A stretch of 64,000 bases of DNA from Neisseria perflava (GTDB taxonomy: Bacteria > Pseudomonadota > Gammaproteobacteria > Burkholderiales > Neisseriaceae), in NCBI RefSeq assembly GCF_002863305.2, contig NZ_CP136962.1:1550001-1614000 (forward strand). The letters run 5' to 3'. Each line of letters opens with the position of its first letter. Position 1 is the first letter of the stretch. Below the pieces are notes generated by a model. That model was not told the origin of the DNA and ran no database searches. It saw only the letters and a list, made by a program, of their open reading frames with translations. A program made the translations under genes and the position numbers. This document shows, one piece after another, positions 17,863 through 26,959 of the stretch.

Positions 17863-18321
17863 ATGTATCTGACCCAACATACCGATTACGGATTGCGCGT
17901 ATTGGTTTATACCGCCATCAACGATGACACCCTCGTCAATATCAGCACCATTGCCGAGACTTACAATATTTCCAAAAGCCATTTGATGAAAGTGGTTACC
18001 TCATTAGTCAAAGGTGGATTTCTGGTCAGCGTGCGCGGCAAAGGCGGCGGTTTGCGCTTGGCAGACAATCCTGAAAACATCAACATCGGCGCAGTCATCC
18101 GCCATCTTGAGCCGATGCAGGTTGTCGAATGCATGGGCGATAACAACGAATGCCTCATCACCCCTTCCTGCCGACTGACCGGTATCATCACCGGCGCCAT
18201 CAAAGCCTTCTTCAATCATTTAGATCAATACTCACTGCAAGATCTGCTGGACAAGCCGACTTACGACATACTTTATACACCGCGCATCCCAATCAACGAA
18301 ATACGCGGAACGGCCGACTAA
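17863..18321 (+). CDS. nsrR: Nitric-oxide-sensing repressor NsrR (Rrf2 family)
   Basis: A 152-residue Rrf2 regulator whose Fe-S cluster is destroyed by NO, releasing repression of NO-detoxifying and denitrification genes. It opens MYLTQHTDYGLRVL, has the winged helix around ISKSHLMKVVTSLVKGGFL, and carries the cluster cysteines C90, C97 and C103 (VECMGDNNEC ... PSC). These positions agree with those described for gonococcal NsrR. TTGACATATAAT lies 29 bp upstream but the spacing of a full promoter is unclear. Confidence 0.96.
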   Translation: MYLTQHTDYGLRVLVYTAINDDTLVNISTIAETYNISKSHLMKVVTSLVKGGFLVSVRGKGGGLRLADNPENINIGAVIRHLEPMQVVECMGDNNECLITPSCRLTGIITGAIKAFFNHLDQYSLQDLLDKPTYDILYTPRIPINEIRGTAD

Positions 18322-18378
18322 ATCTTCAGGCCGTCTGAAAACAATCCAGCCATACTGAAATAGTATTACTTAAAAAAT

Positions 18379-18421
18379 AAAAAATGCCGTCTAAAATTAA
18401 GATTTTCAGACGGCATTTTTT
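18379..18421. terminator. Terminator built from AT-type DUS
   Basis: Inverted arms AAAAAATGCCGTCT(A)AAA and TTTTCAGACGGCATTTTTT after nsrR. Here the uptake core is preceded by AT, the pathogen dialect, and one arm has G changed to A. Confidence 0.75.
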
Positions 18422-18472
18422 ACAAAACACTCTACAGCTTAAATAGCTGACTTTCATTCGATAGGTTAATTT

Positions 18473-18766
18473 TTATGCTAAATATGTCGAATATAAGACA
18501 ATAGAAAAACATAAAATAAGAATAATCATCGCAACCGTAAAATTTATTCTTAATATTTTCAAATAAAATTTATTAGATATTTTTTGTATTCCAAACAGTA
18601 TCTTGTAAAATTTTAATTCCATACTTTTATGAGTAAATAGATATTCAAAAAAACCTATATCCATCCCTTCTGATTTTAATATTTTATATAGCATTACTAG
18701 ATTAATGATAATTGCAATAAAATACAAAAATACTAAACAAAACAGAAAATAAGGCAATAACTCCAC
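18473..18766 (-). CDS. Small AT-rich membrane protein, unknown function
   Basis: A 97-residue protein with hydrophobic helices at about residues 4-27 and 73-95 and a charged middle rich in Lys and Phe. The GTG at 18766 is the best start because GGAG lies 7 nt upstream; a TTG one codon earlier is too close. Base composition is far more AT-rich than the surroundings, which suggests acquisition. I do not recognise the family. Confidence 0.6.
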   Translation of the reverse strand: MELLPYFLFCLVFLYFIAIIINLVMLYKILKSEGMDIGFFEYLFTHKSMELKFYKILFGIQKISNKFYLKILRINFTVAMIILILCFSIVLYSTYLA

Positions 18767-18879
18767 CAAACTACTCCTTCTTTTTAAAAAGAATTTTCCC
18801 TAAAAAACATATTGGACGACATAACCGAATTGCTATTGTCGACATTATATTCCAACCCTTCACAAACCAATAAATACAA

Positions 18880-18915
18880 AAATGCCCGAAGCCAAAAGCC
18901 TCGGGCATTTTTAAT
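18880..18915 (-). terminator. Terminator downstream of the CAT tRNA
   Basis: AAAAATGCCCGA(A/G)GC stem with A-run before and T-run after, so it works in either direction; it sits just downstream of the minus-strand tRNA. Confidence 0.85.
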
Positions 18916-18918
18916 ATT

Positions 18919-18994
<76 letters not shown>

Positions 18995-19087
18995 GTCAAG
19001 AGTAGATGCGGATTATAGCATAACTTGTTGCTTGTTCAAGATGCCGGGCAAATGTTTCAGACGGCCTGTTGGTTTTCTATTCGGGCA

Positions 19088-19939
19088 TTATGCCGATACG
19101 CCCAATGCTTCCCAAACTTTCAAGGCATCAGCCGTTGCTTTGACATCGTGAACACGGATGATTTGCGCGCCTCGGGCGACTGTGGCCAAAGCGGCTGCAA
19201 CGCTGCCGTGTACGCGTTTGGCGGCATCTTGTTCGCCTGTCAGTTCGCCAATCATACGTTTGCGCGATACGCCGATCAGAAGTGGGAATCCGGTTGCGTC
19301 CATCAACTCAGGCAAATGTTGTATCAGGGTGATGTTGTGTTGCAGGTTTTTGCCGAAACCGAAGCCGGGGTCTAGCGTGATGCGTTCAGGGGCAATACCT
19401 GCTTGAACGCATTCTGCCGCGCGTGCTTTTAAATAACGCACAACTTCTTCGACGACATCTTGATATTGCGGATTAAGCTGCATGGTTTTGGGCAAACCCT
19501 GCATGTGCATGAGACACACGCCTGTCTTCGGCTGTTGCGCCAGCAATGCGACTGCACCTTCATCACTCAATGCGGCAACATCGTTGATAATATCGATGCC
19601 GCCTTGCGCCAAGGCTTTTTCCATAATCACCGTGCGGCGCGTGTCCAAGCTGACGGGAACATTCCACTTGGCCACCTCCGCCAAAACCGGCTGCACCCTG
19701 GACCATTCTTCTTCGAGAGAAACATCATCCGAACCCGGGCGGGTAGATTCGCCGCCGATATCGAGAATATCCGCACCGTCTTTCAGCAGCTGCTCGGCAT
19801 GTGCCAATGCTATTTGGACATTTTGCGAATAGGTGCCGCCATCGGAAAATGAATCGGGGGTCAGATTGACGATGCCCATGATTTTCGGTTTGTCCAAGGC
19901 GATTTCAAATCGGCCTGCCTGCCAAATGCGTGTGTTCAT
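19088..19939 (-). CDS. folP: Dihydropteroate synthase
   Basis: Condenses p-aminobenzoate with dihydropterin pyrophosphate in folate synthesis; the target of sulfonamides. The start at 19939 gives 283 residues beginning [15 protein letters not shown]. Pterin-site motifs are [47 protein letters not shown] and [11 protein letters not shown]. Positions tied to sulfonamide resistance in Neisseria read Phe31, Pro84, Gly194 and Arg228, all wild type, and there is no two-residue insertion after 194-195. Confidence 0.97.
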   Translation of the reverse strand: MNTRIWQAGRFEIALDKPKIMGIVNLTPDSFSDGGTYSQNVQIALAHAEQLLKDGADILDIGGESTRPGSDDVSLEEEWSRVQPVLAEVAKWNVPVSLDTRRTVIMEKALAQGGIDIINDVAALSDEGAVALLAQQPKTGVCLMHMQGLPKTMQLNPQYQDVVEEVVRYLKARAAECVQAGIAPERITLDPGFGFGKNLQHNITLIQHLPELMDATGFPLLIGVSRKRMIGELTGEQDAAKRVHGSVAAALATVARGAQIIRVHDVKATADALKVWEALGVSA

Positions 19940-19969
19940 AATGCTTCCATTGATGAAATAATAGGATAG

Positions 19970-19998
19970 AGGCCGTCTGAAACTTTTCAGACGGCCTT
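19970..19998. terminator. Paired-DUS terminator between ETF-QO gene and folP
   Basis: Inverted AG-DUS arms with a 4-base loop and a T-rich end, directly after the minus-strand ETF-QO gene. Confidence 0.75.
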
Positions 19999-20023
19999 TA
20001 GGTTTTGACTTCAAAACAGTAAA

Positions 20024-21685
20024 TTACATTCCGCCGTAATTCGGTCCGCTCGCACCCTCAGGACAAATCCAAGTGATGTTTTGCGTCGGGTCTTTGATGT
20101 CGCACGTTTTGCAATGAACGCAGTTGGCGGCGTTGATTTGCAGGCGCGGGCTGCCGTTTTCTTCGACGATCTCATATACGCCGGCCGGACAATAGCGCGT
20201 TTCGGGCGAGGCGTATTCTTTGTAGTTTACGTCTATCATGACCTGCGGATTTTTCAGCACCAAATGGTCGGGCTGGTTTTCTTCGTGCGCAAGGTTGGCA
20301 AGGAAAACACTACTCAAACGGTCAAAGGTCAAAACACCGTCGGGCTTCGGATAATCAATCGGCTTGCATTCGGAGGCTTTTTTGAGCTGCTCGTTGTCTT
20401 TGCCGTGATGTTTCAAAGTCCAAGGGGCTTTGCCTCTGAAAATCATTTGGTCGATACCGGTATAGATTGAGCCGAGGTAAACACCCCATTTGAATGACGG
20501 ACGGACATTGCGCGCGGCGTAAAGCTCTTGATACAGCCAGCTTTGTTCAAAGCGTTGCTGATAATCGGTGGCCTCTTTGCCGCTGTCGAAGCTTTCCACT
20601 TCTTCGAGGTTTTCCAACATAGGGAACACTGCTTCTGCGGCAAGCATGGCGGATTTCATGGCCGTATGGATGCCTTTGATGCGTGGCATATTCAGGAAAC
20701 CTGCGGCATCGCCGACCAAAACGCCGCCTTTAAACGAGAGTTTCGGCAGGCTTTGCAAACCGCCTTCAATCAGCGAACGCGCGCCATACGCGATACGGCG
20801 GCCACCTTCAAAGGTTTTGCGGATTTCAGGATGGGTTTTGAAACGTTGGAACTCTTCAAACGGCGACAGATACGGGTTTTGATAATCCAAACCGACCACA
20901 AAGCCGACAGCGACTTTGTTGTCGTCAAAATGATAAATAAACGAGCCGCCGTAGGTTTTGCTGTCGAGCGGCCAGCCTGCGCTGTGCATCACCAAACCTG
21001 GCTGATGTTTTTCAGACGGCACTTCCCAAATCTCTTTGATGCCCAAGCCGTAAGTTTGCGGCTGACTGTTTTGGTCGAGTTTGAAGCGTTCTATGACTTG
21101 TTTGGAAAGCGAACCGCGGCAGCCTTCGGCAAATATGGTTTGCTGCGCCCAAAGCTCCATGCCGGGTTGGAAACTGTCGGTTGGCTCGCCGTCTTTGCCG
21201 ATGCCCATATTGCCGGTCGCAATGCCTTTGACCGAACCGTTTTCGTGATACAGCACTTCGGCGGCGGCAAAGCCCGGATAGATTTCCACGCCCAAATTTT
21301 CCGCCTGCTCCGCCAGCCAGCGCACGACTTCGCCCAAGCTGGCAATATAGTTCGCATGGTTGTCGAAATTCGGGGTAACCGGCAAGTTGAAGGCTTTTTT
21401 CTCGGTCAGGAACAAAACCCTGTCCTTCGTCACTGTACGCGTCAGCGGCGCGCCTTTTTCTTTCCAATCAGGAATCAGCTCATTCAAAGAAATCGGATCG
21501 ATGATGGCACCGGCAAGCGAGTGCGCACCGGCCTCCGAACCCTTCTCCACCACGCAAACGCTGATTTCACGTCCATTCTTTTCGGCAAGCTGCTTGAGTT
21601 TGATGGCGGCAGACAAACCCGACGGGCCTGCGCCGACAATCACGACATCGTATTGCATACTGTCGCGCTCGATGGTTTCTGTCAT
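20024..21685 (-). CDS. Electron-transfer-flavoprotein ubiquinone oxidoreductase
   Basis: Membrane-associated flavo-iron-sulfur enzyme that passes electrons from reduced ETF to ubiquinone. The start at 21685 (MTETIERDSMQYDVVIVGAGPSGL) has AGGAACCAC upstream and gives 553 residues. FAD motif GAGPSGLSAAI is near the N-terminus, VGDAAGFLNMPRIKGIHTAMKSG-like segment in the middle, and the 4Fe-4S ligands are in TRYCPAGVYE and CVHCKTCDIKDPTQNI at the C-terminus. Single-gene unit with terminators on both sides. Confidence 0.96.
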   Translation of the reverse strand: MTETIERDSMQYDVVIVGAGPSGLSAAIKLKQLAEKNGREISVCVVEKGSEAGAHSLAGAIIDPISLNELIPDWKEKGAPLTRTVTKDRVLFLTEKKAFNLPVTPNFDNHANYIASLGEVVRWLAEQAENLGVEIYPGFAAAEVLYHENGSVKGIATGNMGIGKDGEPTDSFQPGMELWAQQTIFAEGCRGSLSKQVIERFKLDQNSQPQTYGLGIKEIWEVPSEKHQPGLVMHSAGWPLDSKTYGGSFIYHFDDNKVAVGFVVGLDYQNPYLSPFEEFQRFKTHPEIRKTFEGGRRIAYGARSLIEGGLQSLPKLSFKGGVLVGDAAGFLNMPRIKGIHTAMKSAMLAAEAVFPMLENLEEVESFDSGKEATDYQQRFEQSWLYQELYAARNVRPSFKWGVYLGSIYTGIDQMIFRGKAPWTLKHHGKDNEQLKKASECKPIDYPKPDGVLTFDRLSSVFLANLAHEENQPDHLVLKNPQVMIDVNYKEYASPETRYCPAGVYEIVEENGSPRLQINAANCVHCKTCDIKDPTQNITWICPEGASGPNYGGM

Positions 21686-21761
21686 AGTGGTTCCTGTATT
21701 GTCATTATTCAATTTAATCCGCTAATTATACAGCTTGGACATATAGTTACCAAATACAACA

Positions 21762-21803
21762 AAAGGCCGTCTGAAACTTTACTCAAATTTCAGACGGCCT
21801 TTA
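21762..21803. terminator. Paired-DUS terminator after exbD
   Basis: Inverted AG-DUS arms, 14-nt loop, downstream of the minus-strand tonB-exbB-exbD unit. Confidence 0.75.
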
Positions 21804-21817
21804 CTTATTCAAAGAGA

Positions 21818-22255
21818 TTATTGCGCTTTAGTTTCCGTTACAAAACCGATTTTGCTGATACCGGCTTCGCGCGCCGCTTGCAGGGCTTGGTTGACGTAAT
21901 CGTATTCAACCGCTTTATCCGCCGCAATCGCCACAATCACATCTTCGTTTTTCGCTTTGGCTTCTTTCAGCTTGGCAGTTACCGTTGCCAAATCCACTTT
22001 GGTATCGGAATCGCCGCCAACGACATAAGCACCGTTGGCATCAATATTCAAACGCAAAGGATCTTTAGGCTGCTGCTTATCCTCTTTCGCTGCTTTTTCC
22101 GAAGCAGTCGGCAACTCCAAAGGAATTGAGTGGGTCAGCACCGGCATGGTAATCATAAATACAATCAGCAACACCAGCATCACGTCCACCAAAGGCGTAA
22201 CGTTGATATCCGACATCGGCGCATCATCGCCGGAATTCATTGATCCGAAAGCCAT
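21818..22255 (-). CDS. exbD: TonB-system protein ExbD
   Basis: A 145-residue inner-membrane protein with one helix (about residues 18-38, LVDVMLVLLIVFMITMPVL) that contains the proton-path Asp of the DINVTPLVDVMLVLLI motif, followed by a periplasmic domain. Works with ExbB to harvest proton motive force for TonB. The start is 3 bp after the exbB stop. Confidence 0.97.
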   Translation of the reverse strand: MAFGSMNSGDDAPMSDINVTPLVDVMLVLLIVFMITMPVLTHSIPLELPTASEKAAKEDKQQPKDPLRLNIDANGAYVVGGDSDTKVDLATVTAKLKEAKAKNEDVIVAIAADKAVEYDYVNQALQAAREAGISKIGFVTETKAQ

Positions 22256-22258
22256 GGT

Positions 22259-22918
22259 TTAATCCTTTTGGTTCAGCAGGCGGACATGCAGGTCATGTGC
22301 AAATGCGTCCATATCTTGCGCGATGGTTTTTGTACCGCGATTGAGGAAGTTGTACGCCAATACGGCCGGAATCGCCACAAACAGGCCGACAGCAGTCGAT
22401 ACCAAAGCCTCACCAATCGGACCGGCTACCGCAGCAATGCTCATTTGACCGCTTTCGCTGATGCCGATCAGGGCATGGTAAATACCCCAAACAGTACCCA
22501 ACAGACCGATAAACGGAGCGGTTGCGCCGATGGAGGCCAACGCGGTCATGCCATAGTCGAACTGACGCATGGTTTGGGACATACTGTTGCGGATGTGAAC
22601 AACCAAGTATTCGTTCAAAGGCAATTCGTCAATCAGCGATTTGCTTGTCGTTTGACGGTAGTTTTGGTATGCGCGCAGAGACTCATCGGCAACATTGCTC
22701 ATTGGTGCTTCTACCGCTTTGGCTTTCTGTACAGCATCGGCCAGAGTAAACGCATTCAGCATCAACTCTTTTACCTGAGCATTGCCTTTTTTCGCTTTGC
22801 AGTATTTGATGCAGCGGATCACGATAACGCTCCATGTTACCACGCTCATCAACAACATCAGGACAAATACACCAATCAGTACCACATCACCTGATTTGAA
22901 AACTAAACTTAAATCCAT
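22259..22918 (-). CDS. exbB: TonB-system protein ExbB
   Basis: A 219-residue MotA/TolQ/ExbB-family proton channel with three membrane helices (about 10-35, 125-150, 170-195). The conserved [25 protein letters not shown] segment and [22 protein letters not shown] are clear. It lies 83 bp after tonB and 3 bp before exbD, so the three genes form an operon. Confidence 0.97.
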   Translation of the reverse strand: MDLSLVFKSGDVVLIGVFVLMLLMSVVTWSVIVIRCIKYCKAKKGNAQVKELMLNAFTLADAVQKAKAVEAPMSNVADESLRAYQNYRQTTSKSLIDELPLNEYLVVHIRNSMSQTMRQFDYGMTALASIGATAPFIGLLGTVWGIYHALIGISESGQMSIAAVAGPIGEALVSTAVGLFVAIPAVLAYNFLNRGTKTIAQDMDAFAHDLHVRLLNQKD

Positions 22919-23001
22919 AATTTTTCCAAGTTAAAAATAAAATTAAAATTGACCGATACTGAAATATAAAACCTAAGTTATCGTAACAATCGGCTTTAAT
23001 A

Positions 23002-23937
23002 TTAATTAATATCAAATACTATTTTGCCTCGATACTCAGTTAAACGATTTGTTGGGAATCGGGCTCCCTGTGAATATGCAGCTTTCTTGGCTGCATTGTC
23101 CAACCGCTGATGTCCACTACTCTTTGTTACTTTGACAGAGAGTACTTTCCCTCCAGGTGCTACTGTAATAGAAAGATGAACAGTTCCTTCTTCACCATTT
23201 TCTAAAGACATGGAAGGATACTTAGGCGCAGGTAAAACACCTTTATCCACAATAGCGGGAGGACCGTTATGGCCTGATCCATCACCACTACCACCTCCGC
23301 TACCGCCGGTGCCGGAACCATGTTCACCTTTCGAGCCGCCGCTGCCGGATCCGCTGCCTTCGCCACGGCCACTGCCTGTACCTTTCGTACCGCCGCCGTT
23401 GCCTTTTCCTTCTCCGCTCAAGGCCTTGCCTTCGCCGTTGCCTTTACCGTTTTCCGCAGTATTCGGCCCGGTTTTGCTGCCTGAGTATTCAGATGCTTTG
23501 GGAGATGGTTTAGGTTCTGCCTTCGGCTCTGGTTTTGGTTCAGGTTTTGGCTCGGGCTTCGGCTCAGGTTTGGGTTCCGGCTTAGGCTCGGGCTTAGGTT
23601 TCTCGATAGGTTTCGGTTTTTCCTTTTGCTGTACGATATCCGCTTTTTCTTTTTTCGTTACCACAGGTTTGATAACAGGTTTGGGCGGCTCGACAGGCTT
23701 AGGTTTGGGTTTCGGCTTGGGTTTTGGTTGTTCGGGGGTAGGCTCGGGGGCGGCAGGTGCGCCTTCGCCCTCAGGGCTACCGTCGCCACCGCCGAAATCG
23801 CCCAAATCGACAAATTCAATATTCGCCATTTCGACAGGAGGTGGTTTGTGCGCGTGCCATAAAAGTGCAACCAAGCCGACGTGAATCAACGCAACGGAAG
23901 TCACGACGGCTGGAGTTAAAATTCGTTTTTTATCCAT
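23002..23937 (-). CDS. tonB: TonB with long Pro/Lys and Gly/Ser linkers
   Basis: Transmits inner-membrane energy to TonB-dependent receptors for iron, haem and other nutrients. The 311-residue protein has an N-terminal anchor with the SxxxH face (SVALIHVGLVALLW, residues 14-27), a Pro/Lys/Glu stretch at about 65-147 with about eight EPKP repeats, an unusual Gly/Ser/Lys stretch at about 152-225, and the C-terminal receptor-binding domain at 228-311 with YPSMSLENGEEGTV and RLDNAAKKAA. The glycine-rich part makes it longer than most TonB proteins. Confidence 0.95.
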   Translation of the reverse strand: MDKKRILTPAVVTSVALIHVGLVALLWHAHKPPPVEMANIEFVDLGDFGGGDGSPEGEGAPAAPEPTPEQPKPKPKPKPKPVEPPKPVIKPVVTKKEKADIVQQKEKPKPIEKPKPEPKPEPKPEPKPEPKPEPKPEPKAEPKPSPKASEYSGSKTGPNTAENGKGNGEGKALSGEGKGNGGGTKGTGSGRGEGSGSGSGGSKGEHGSGTGGSGGGSGDGSGHNGPPAIVDKGVLPAPKYPSMSLENGEEGTVHLSITVAPGGKVLSVKVTKSSGHQRLDNAAKKAAYSQGARFPTNRLTEYRGKIVFDIN

Positions 23938-23992
23938 AATTCCGTTATGTTAATAGCAACAATTCCCGTTTGCAAGTCGTTTTACAGTCAAA

Positions 23993-24063
23993 ATAAGCAT
24001 TAATGCTTATAGAGAAAGTTTATAGACCTGCTGTTTTAAAGGCTGCATATCATAATATGATAT
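23993..24063. promoter_or_regulatory. Two palindromes upstream of tonB, possible Fur sites
   Basis: ATAAGCATTAATGCTTAT (23993-24010) is a perfect 18-bp palindrome and ATATCATAATATGATAT (24047-24063) a perfect 8-1-8 palindrome. The tonB operon is Fur-controlled in Neisseria; both sites are AT-rich like Fur boxes but neither is a close match to the GATAAT repeat consensus. Confidence 0.45.
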
Positions 24064-24242
24064 TAGCTCTCATTACTAATATTATCAAACAAGCGGCCAT
24101 CTGAAAAGATAAACGGTATTAAAAAAGCCATCGACTCTTACAATCTTTATGCCATCCGCACATCAGGCCAATATTGAAACCTCATCAGACCGATAAAAAT
24201 TCAAATGGTTTCAAATCATCTGTATTTTTTATCCATAAAACA

Positions 24243-24280
24243 TCAGGCCGTCTGAAAACATTCTTTCAGATGGCCTGATT
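24243..24280 (-). terminator. Imperfect paired-DUS terminator of xerC
   Basis: CAGGCCGTCTGAAA with TTTCAGATGGCCTG, one arm mutated (C to T) inside the uptake core, so that arm is probably inactive for uptake but still pairs. Confidence 0.7.
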
Positions 24281-24289
24281 CAAACAAAA

Positions 24290-25186
24290 TCATTTTTTCC
24301 GTTTTGCCCTTGGGTGCGCCTCATCATAAACACGCGCCAAATGGTCGAAATCCAGCTTTGTATAAACTTGCGTAGCAGAAAGATTGCTGTGTCCCAACAA
24401 TTCCTGCACAGCGCGGATATCGCCCGATGCCTGCAAAAGATGGGTTGCATAGCTGTGGCGCATCATGTGCGGCGAGATATGGCTGGCGCTGCCCACGCGC
24501 ACTGCCCACGCCTGCAGGCGTTTTTGGATTTGACGTTGCCCCAGCCTACCGCCGTTCTTATTGGTGAACAAGGCCTGCTCGCCCTCTTTGGCAATACGTA
24601 CTGCCAAATAATCGCGCAATGCCGCAATGCTCTTGCCCACCAAAGGCACTTGCCGCTGCTTGCCGCCTTTACCCTTCACGCTGACCCAGCCTTCGCCCAA
24701 GACAATACCGTCTAGATTCAAACCTTGTATCTCGCTCAGGCGCAAACCGCTGCCATACATCAATTCAAACATGGCCTTATCGCGCACGTCCAACTCGTCA
24801 TCAACCGGCGCATGGTCAAGGATATGGTTTAAAGGCTCTTGCGGCAGGGCTTTAGGCAGGCGTTCGGGCAGGCGTGGCGCTTTCATATTAAATGTCGGGT
24901 CGCTTTCCATGACTTCTATCTGCACCAGCCAACTGCAATACTGCCGCCACACCGACAATTTCCGCGCCAAGCTGCTTTCGCTCAAGCCCTTTTGCGACAG
25001 CTTTTTCAATACCGCCACAAAATCACGGCGCGTCGGCAGGCCGTTTTCCAGATTATCGGGCAACAGGCGCATCAATTCACTCAAATCGCGCCGATAAGCG
25101 GAAACGGTATGCTCCGACTTGCCTTGTTGCAGCAAGGTTTTCAGATAGCGCTCAAGATGAAGCGCAAAATTGCTTGATACCGCCAT
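24290..25186 (-). CDS. xerC: Tyrosine recombinase XerC
   Basis: With XerD it resolves chromosome dimers at dif. The 298-residue protein has the SAM-like N-terminal domain and the catalytic core: Arg in [12 protein letters not shown], Lys in VKGKGGKQR, the HxxR motif in [13 protein letters not shown], His in [14 protein letters not shown], with the nucleophile Tyr at the end of that motif. It starts 1 bp after the thioesterase stop and is probably translationally coupled to it. Confidence 0.93.
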   Translation of the reverse strand: MAVSSNFALHLERYLKTLLQQGKSEHTVSAYRRDLSELMRLLPDNLENGLPTRRDFVAVLKKLSQKGLSESSLARKLSVWRQYCSWLVQIEVMESDPTFNMKAPRLPERLPKALPQEPLNHILDHAPVDDELDVRDKAMFELMYGSGLRLSEIQGLNLDGIVLGEGWVSVKGKGGKQRQVPLVGKSIAALRDYLAVRIAKEGEQALFTNKNGGRLGQRQIQKRLQAWAVRVGSASHISPHMMRHSYATHLLQASGDIRAVQELLGHSNLSATQVYTKLDFDHLARVYDEAHPRAKRKK

Positions 25187-25187
25187 T

Positions 25188-25616
25188 TCAGACGGCCTCC
25201 AATGCTGTTTTCAAGGCCGAAGGCAAACGGCAAACTCGTTGCTTGCCATAATCGAAACACACCATGCCTGTCTGCACTTTCGCCAGCACAAGGCCGTCTG
25301 AAATCCTACGGATACGGTACAGCAAAGAAAAGCCCACACCGGCCACGCCTGCAGCCCCCATTTCTATCAACAACTCATCGCCATGATGACCTTGCGCCAA
25401 ATACTGTACCGCCGCATCCGCCATAATCAGGCCAGCCCCTCCAGCATCCATTTCACTCCAACCCAGCTTCGCCAGCCAACGCATCCTCACTTCATGGCAC
25501 AAACGCAACACCGCATCGTTCGCCAGATGGCCACCATAGTTCACATCGCCCACCTGCACCGTCAAGGCCGTCTGAAACAAAGGCTTATCACACTTGGCCA
25601 CCAAAATCCTATCCAT
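25188..25616 (-). CDS. Hotdog-fold thioesterase
   Basis: A 142-residue protein of the 4-hydroxybenzoyl-CoA/acyl-CoA thioesterase type: [28 protein letters not shown] contains the family pattern with the catalytic region Asp/Asn-Tyr-Gly-His-Leu, and it ends KTALEAV. ATG at 25616 (MDRILVAKC) is preferred; another ATG lies 9 bp upstream. Substrate unknown. It is the first gene of a two-gene unit with xerC. Confidence 0.8.
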   Translation of the reverse strand: MDRILVAKCDKPLFQTALTVQVGDVNYGGHLANDAVLRLCHEVRMRWLAKLGWSEMDAGGAGLIMADAAVQYLAQGHHGDELLIEMGAAGVAGVGFSLLYRIRRISDGLVLAKVQTGMVCFDYGKQRVCRLPSALKTALEAV

Positions 25617-25766
25617 TTTGCACACCCGTTTTCAATACTCTACCATTATAAACCGAGACCCTGTTCGTTAATATATAAAAACAATGTAGCAGCTTGTAGT
25701 TTTTCATTTCAAAAAACATTATAATTTATCGGATAAATTTACCCTTCACTACTTCAGGAGCTTCTC

Positions 25767-26831
25767 ATGGCACTCGTATCCATGCGCCAACTGTTGGACC
25801 ATGCTGCCGAAAACAGCTACGGTCTGCCCGCATTCAACGTTAACAACCTCGAACAGATGCGCGCCATCATGGAGGCGGCCGACCAAGTCAACGCCCCCGT
25901 TATCGTTCAAGCATCCGCAGGCGCACGCAAATACGCAGGTGCCCCATTCCTGCGCCATCTGATTTTGGCCGCAGTCGAAGAATTCCCGCATATCCCTGTC
26001 GTAATGCACCAAGACCACGGCGCATCTCCTGATGTGTGCCAACGCTCCATCCAACTAGGCTTCTCCTCCGTGATGATGGACGGCTCGCTGATGGAAGACG
26101 GCAAAACCCCTTCTTCTTACGAATACAACGTCAACGCCACCCGTACCGTCGTTAACTTCTCCCACGCTTGCGGCGTGTCTGTTGAAGGTGAAATCGGCGT
26201 ATTGGGCAACCTCGAAACCGGCGAAGCCGGCGAAGAGGACGGCGTAGGCGCAGTGGGCAAACTTTCCCACGACCAAATGCTGACCAGCGTTGAAGATGCC
26301 GTACGTTTCGTTAAAGATACCGGCGTTGACGCACTGGCGATTGCCGTCGGTACCAGCCACGGCGCATACAAATTCACCCGTCCGCCCACAGGCGATGTAT
26401 TGCGTATCGACCGCATCAAAGAAATCCACCAAGCTCTGCCGAACACCCACATCGTGATGCACGGCTCCAGCTCCGTTCCGCAAGAATGGCTGAAAGTCAT
26501 CAACGAACACGGCGGCAAAATCGGTGAAACCTACGGCGTACCCGTAGAAGAAATCGTCGAAGGCATCAAACACGGTGTCCGCAAAGTCAACATCGATACC
26601 GACTTGCGCCTCGCCTCTACCGGTGCCATCCGCCGCTTCATGGCAGAAAACCCATCCGAATTCGACCCGCGCAAATACTTGAGCAAAACCGTCGAAGCCA
26701 TGAAACAAATCTGTCTTGACCGCTACCTCGCATTCGGTTGCGAAGGCCAAGCCGACAAAATCAAACCGATTTCTTTGGAAAAAATGGCAACCAAATACGC
26801 AAAAGGCGAATTGAACCAAATCGTTAAATAA
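25767..26831 (+). CDS. fba: Class II fructose-1,6-bisphosphate aldolase
   Basis: Zinc-dependent glycolytic and gluconeogenic aldolase, also reported on the Neisseria surface as an adhesion factor. The 354-residue protein has [27 protein letters not shown] with the zinc His and catalytic Asp, [27 protein letters not shown] and [16 protein letters not shown] at about 25720 and AGGAGCTTCTC ribosome site precede the ATG. In N. meningitidis the next gene is fHbp; here it is a glycosyltransferase. Confidence 0.97.
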   Translation: MALVSMRQLLDHAAENSYGLPAFNVNNLEQMRAIMEAADQVNAPVIVQASAGARKYAGAPFLRHLILAAVEEFPHIPVVMHQDHGASPDVCQRSIQLGFSSVMMDGSLMEDGKTPSSYEYNVNATRTVVNFSHACGVSVEGEIGVLGNLETGEAGEEDGVGAVGKLSHDQMLTSVEDAVRFVKDTGVDALAIAVGTSHGAYKFTRPPTGDVLRIDRIKEIHQALPNTHIVMHGSSSVPQEWLKVINEHGGKIGETYGVPVEEIVEGIKHGVRKVNIDTDLRLASTGAIRRFMAENPSEFDPRKYLSKTVEAMKQICLDRYLAFGCEGQADKIKPISLEKMATKYAKGELNQIVK

Positions 26832-26850
26832 TCCGTATATCGGATTCACA

Positions 26851-26896
26851 CTAAGGCCGTCTGAAAACTTGGCAATAAGGTTTCAGACGGCCTTAG
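26851..26896 (+). terminator. Paired-DUS terminator of fba
   Basis: 16-bp inverted arms CTAAGGCCGTCTGAAA / TTTCAGACGGCCTTAG with a 14-nt loop, then T-rich sequence. Confidence 0.85.
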
Positions 26897-26959
26897 CTTT
26901 TGGGAAATTTATAGTAAAATCTTCCACCGACCACACATCAAAACACATCGAAAGCAAAC

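Larger units (their letters stand above)
23938..24289. other. 352-bp intergenic region upstream of tonB
   Basis: AT-rich control region between xerC and tonB. It holds two perfect palindromes (23993-24010 and 24047-24063), degenerate DUS copies near 24096 and at the xerC terminator, and no open frame I would call. Confidence 0.6.

Noticed and set aside
20528..22129. A 533-codon open frame antisense to the ETF-QO gene and exbD
   Set aside because: It is a codon-bias shadow: it spans two real genes and an intergenic terminator, has no ribosome site, and its translation resembles no family.
23210..23884. Gly/Pro/Ser-rich open frame antisense to tonB
   Set aside because: Created by the repetitive linker of tonB read on the other strand.
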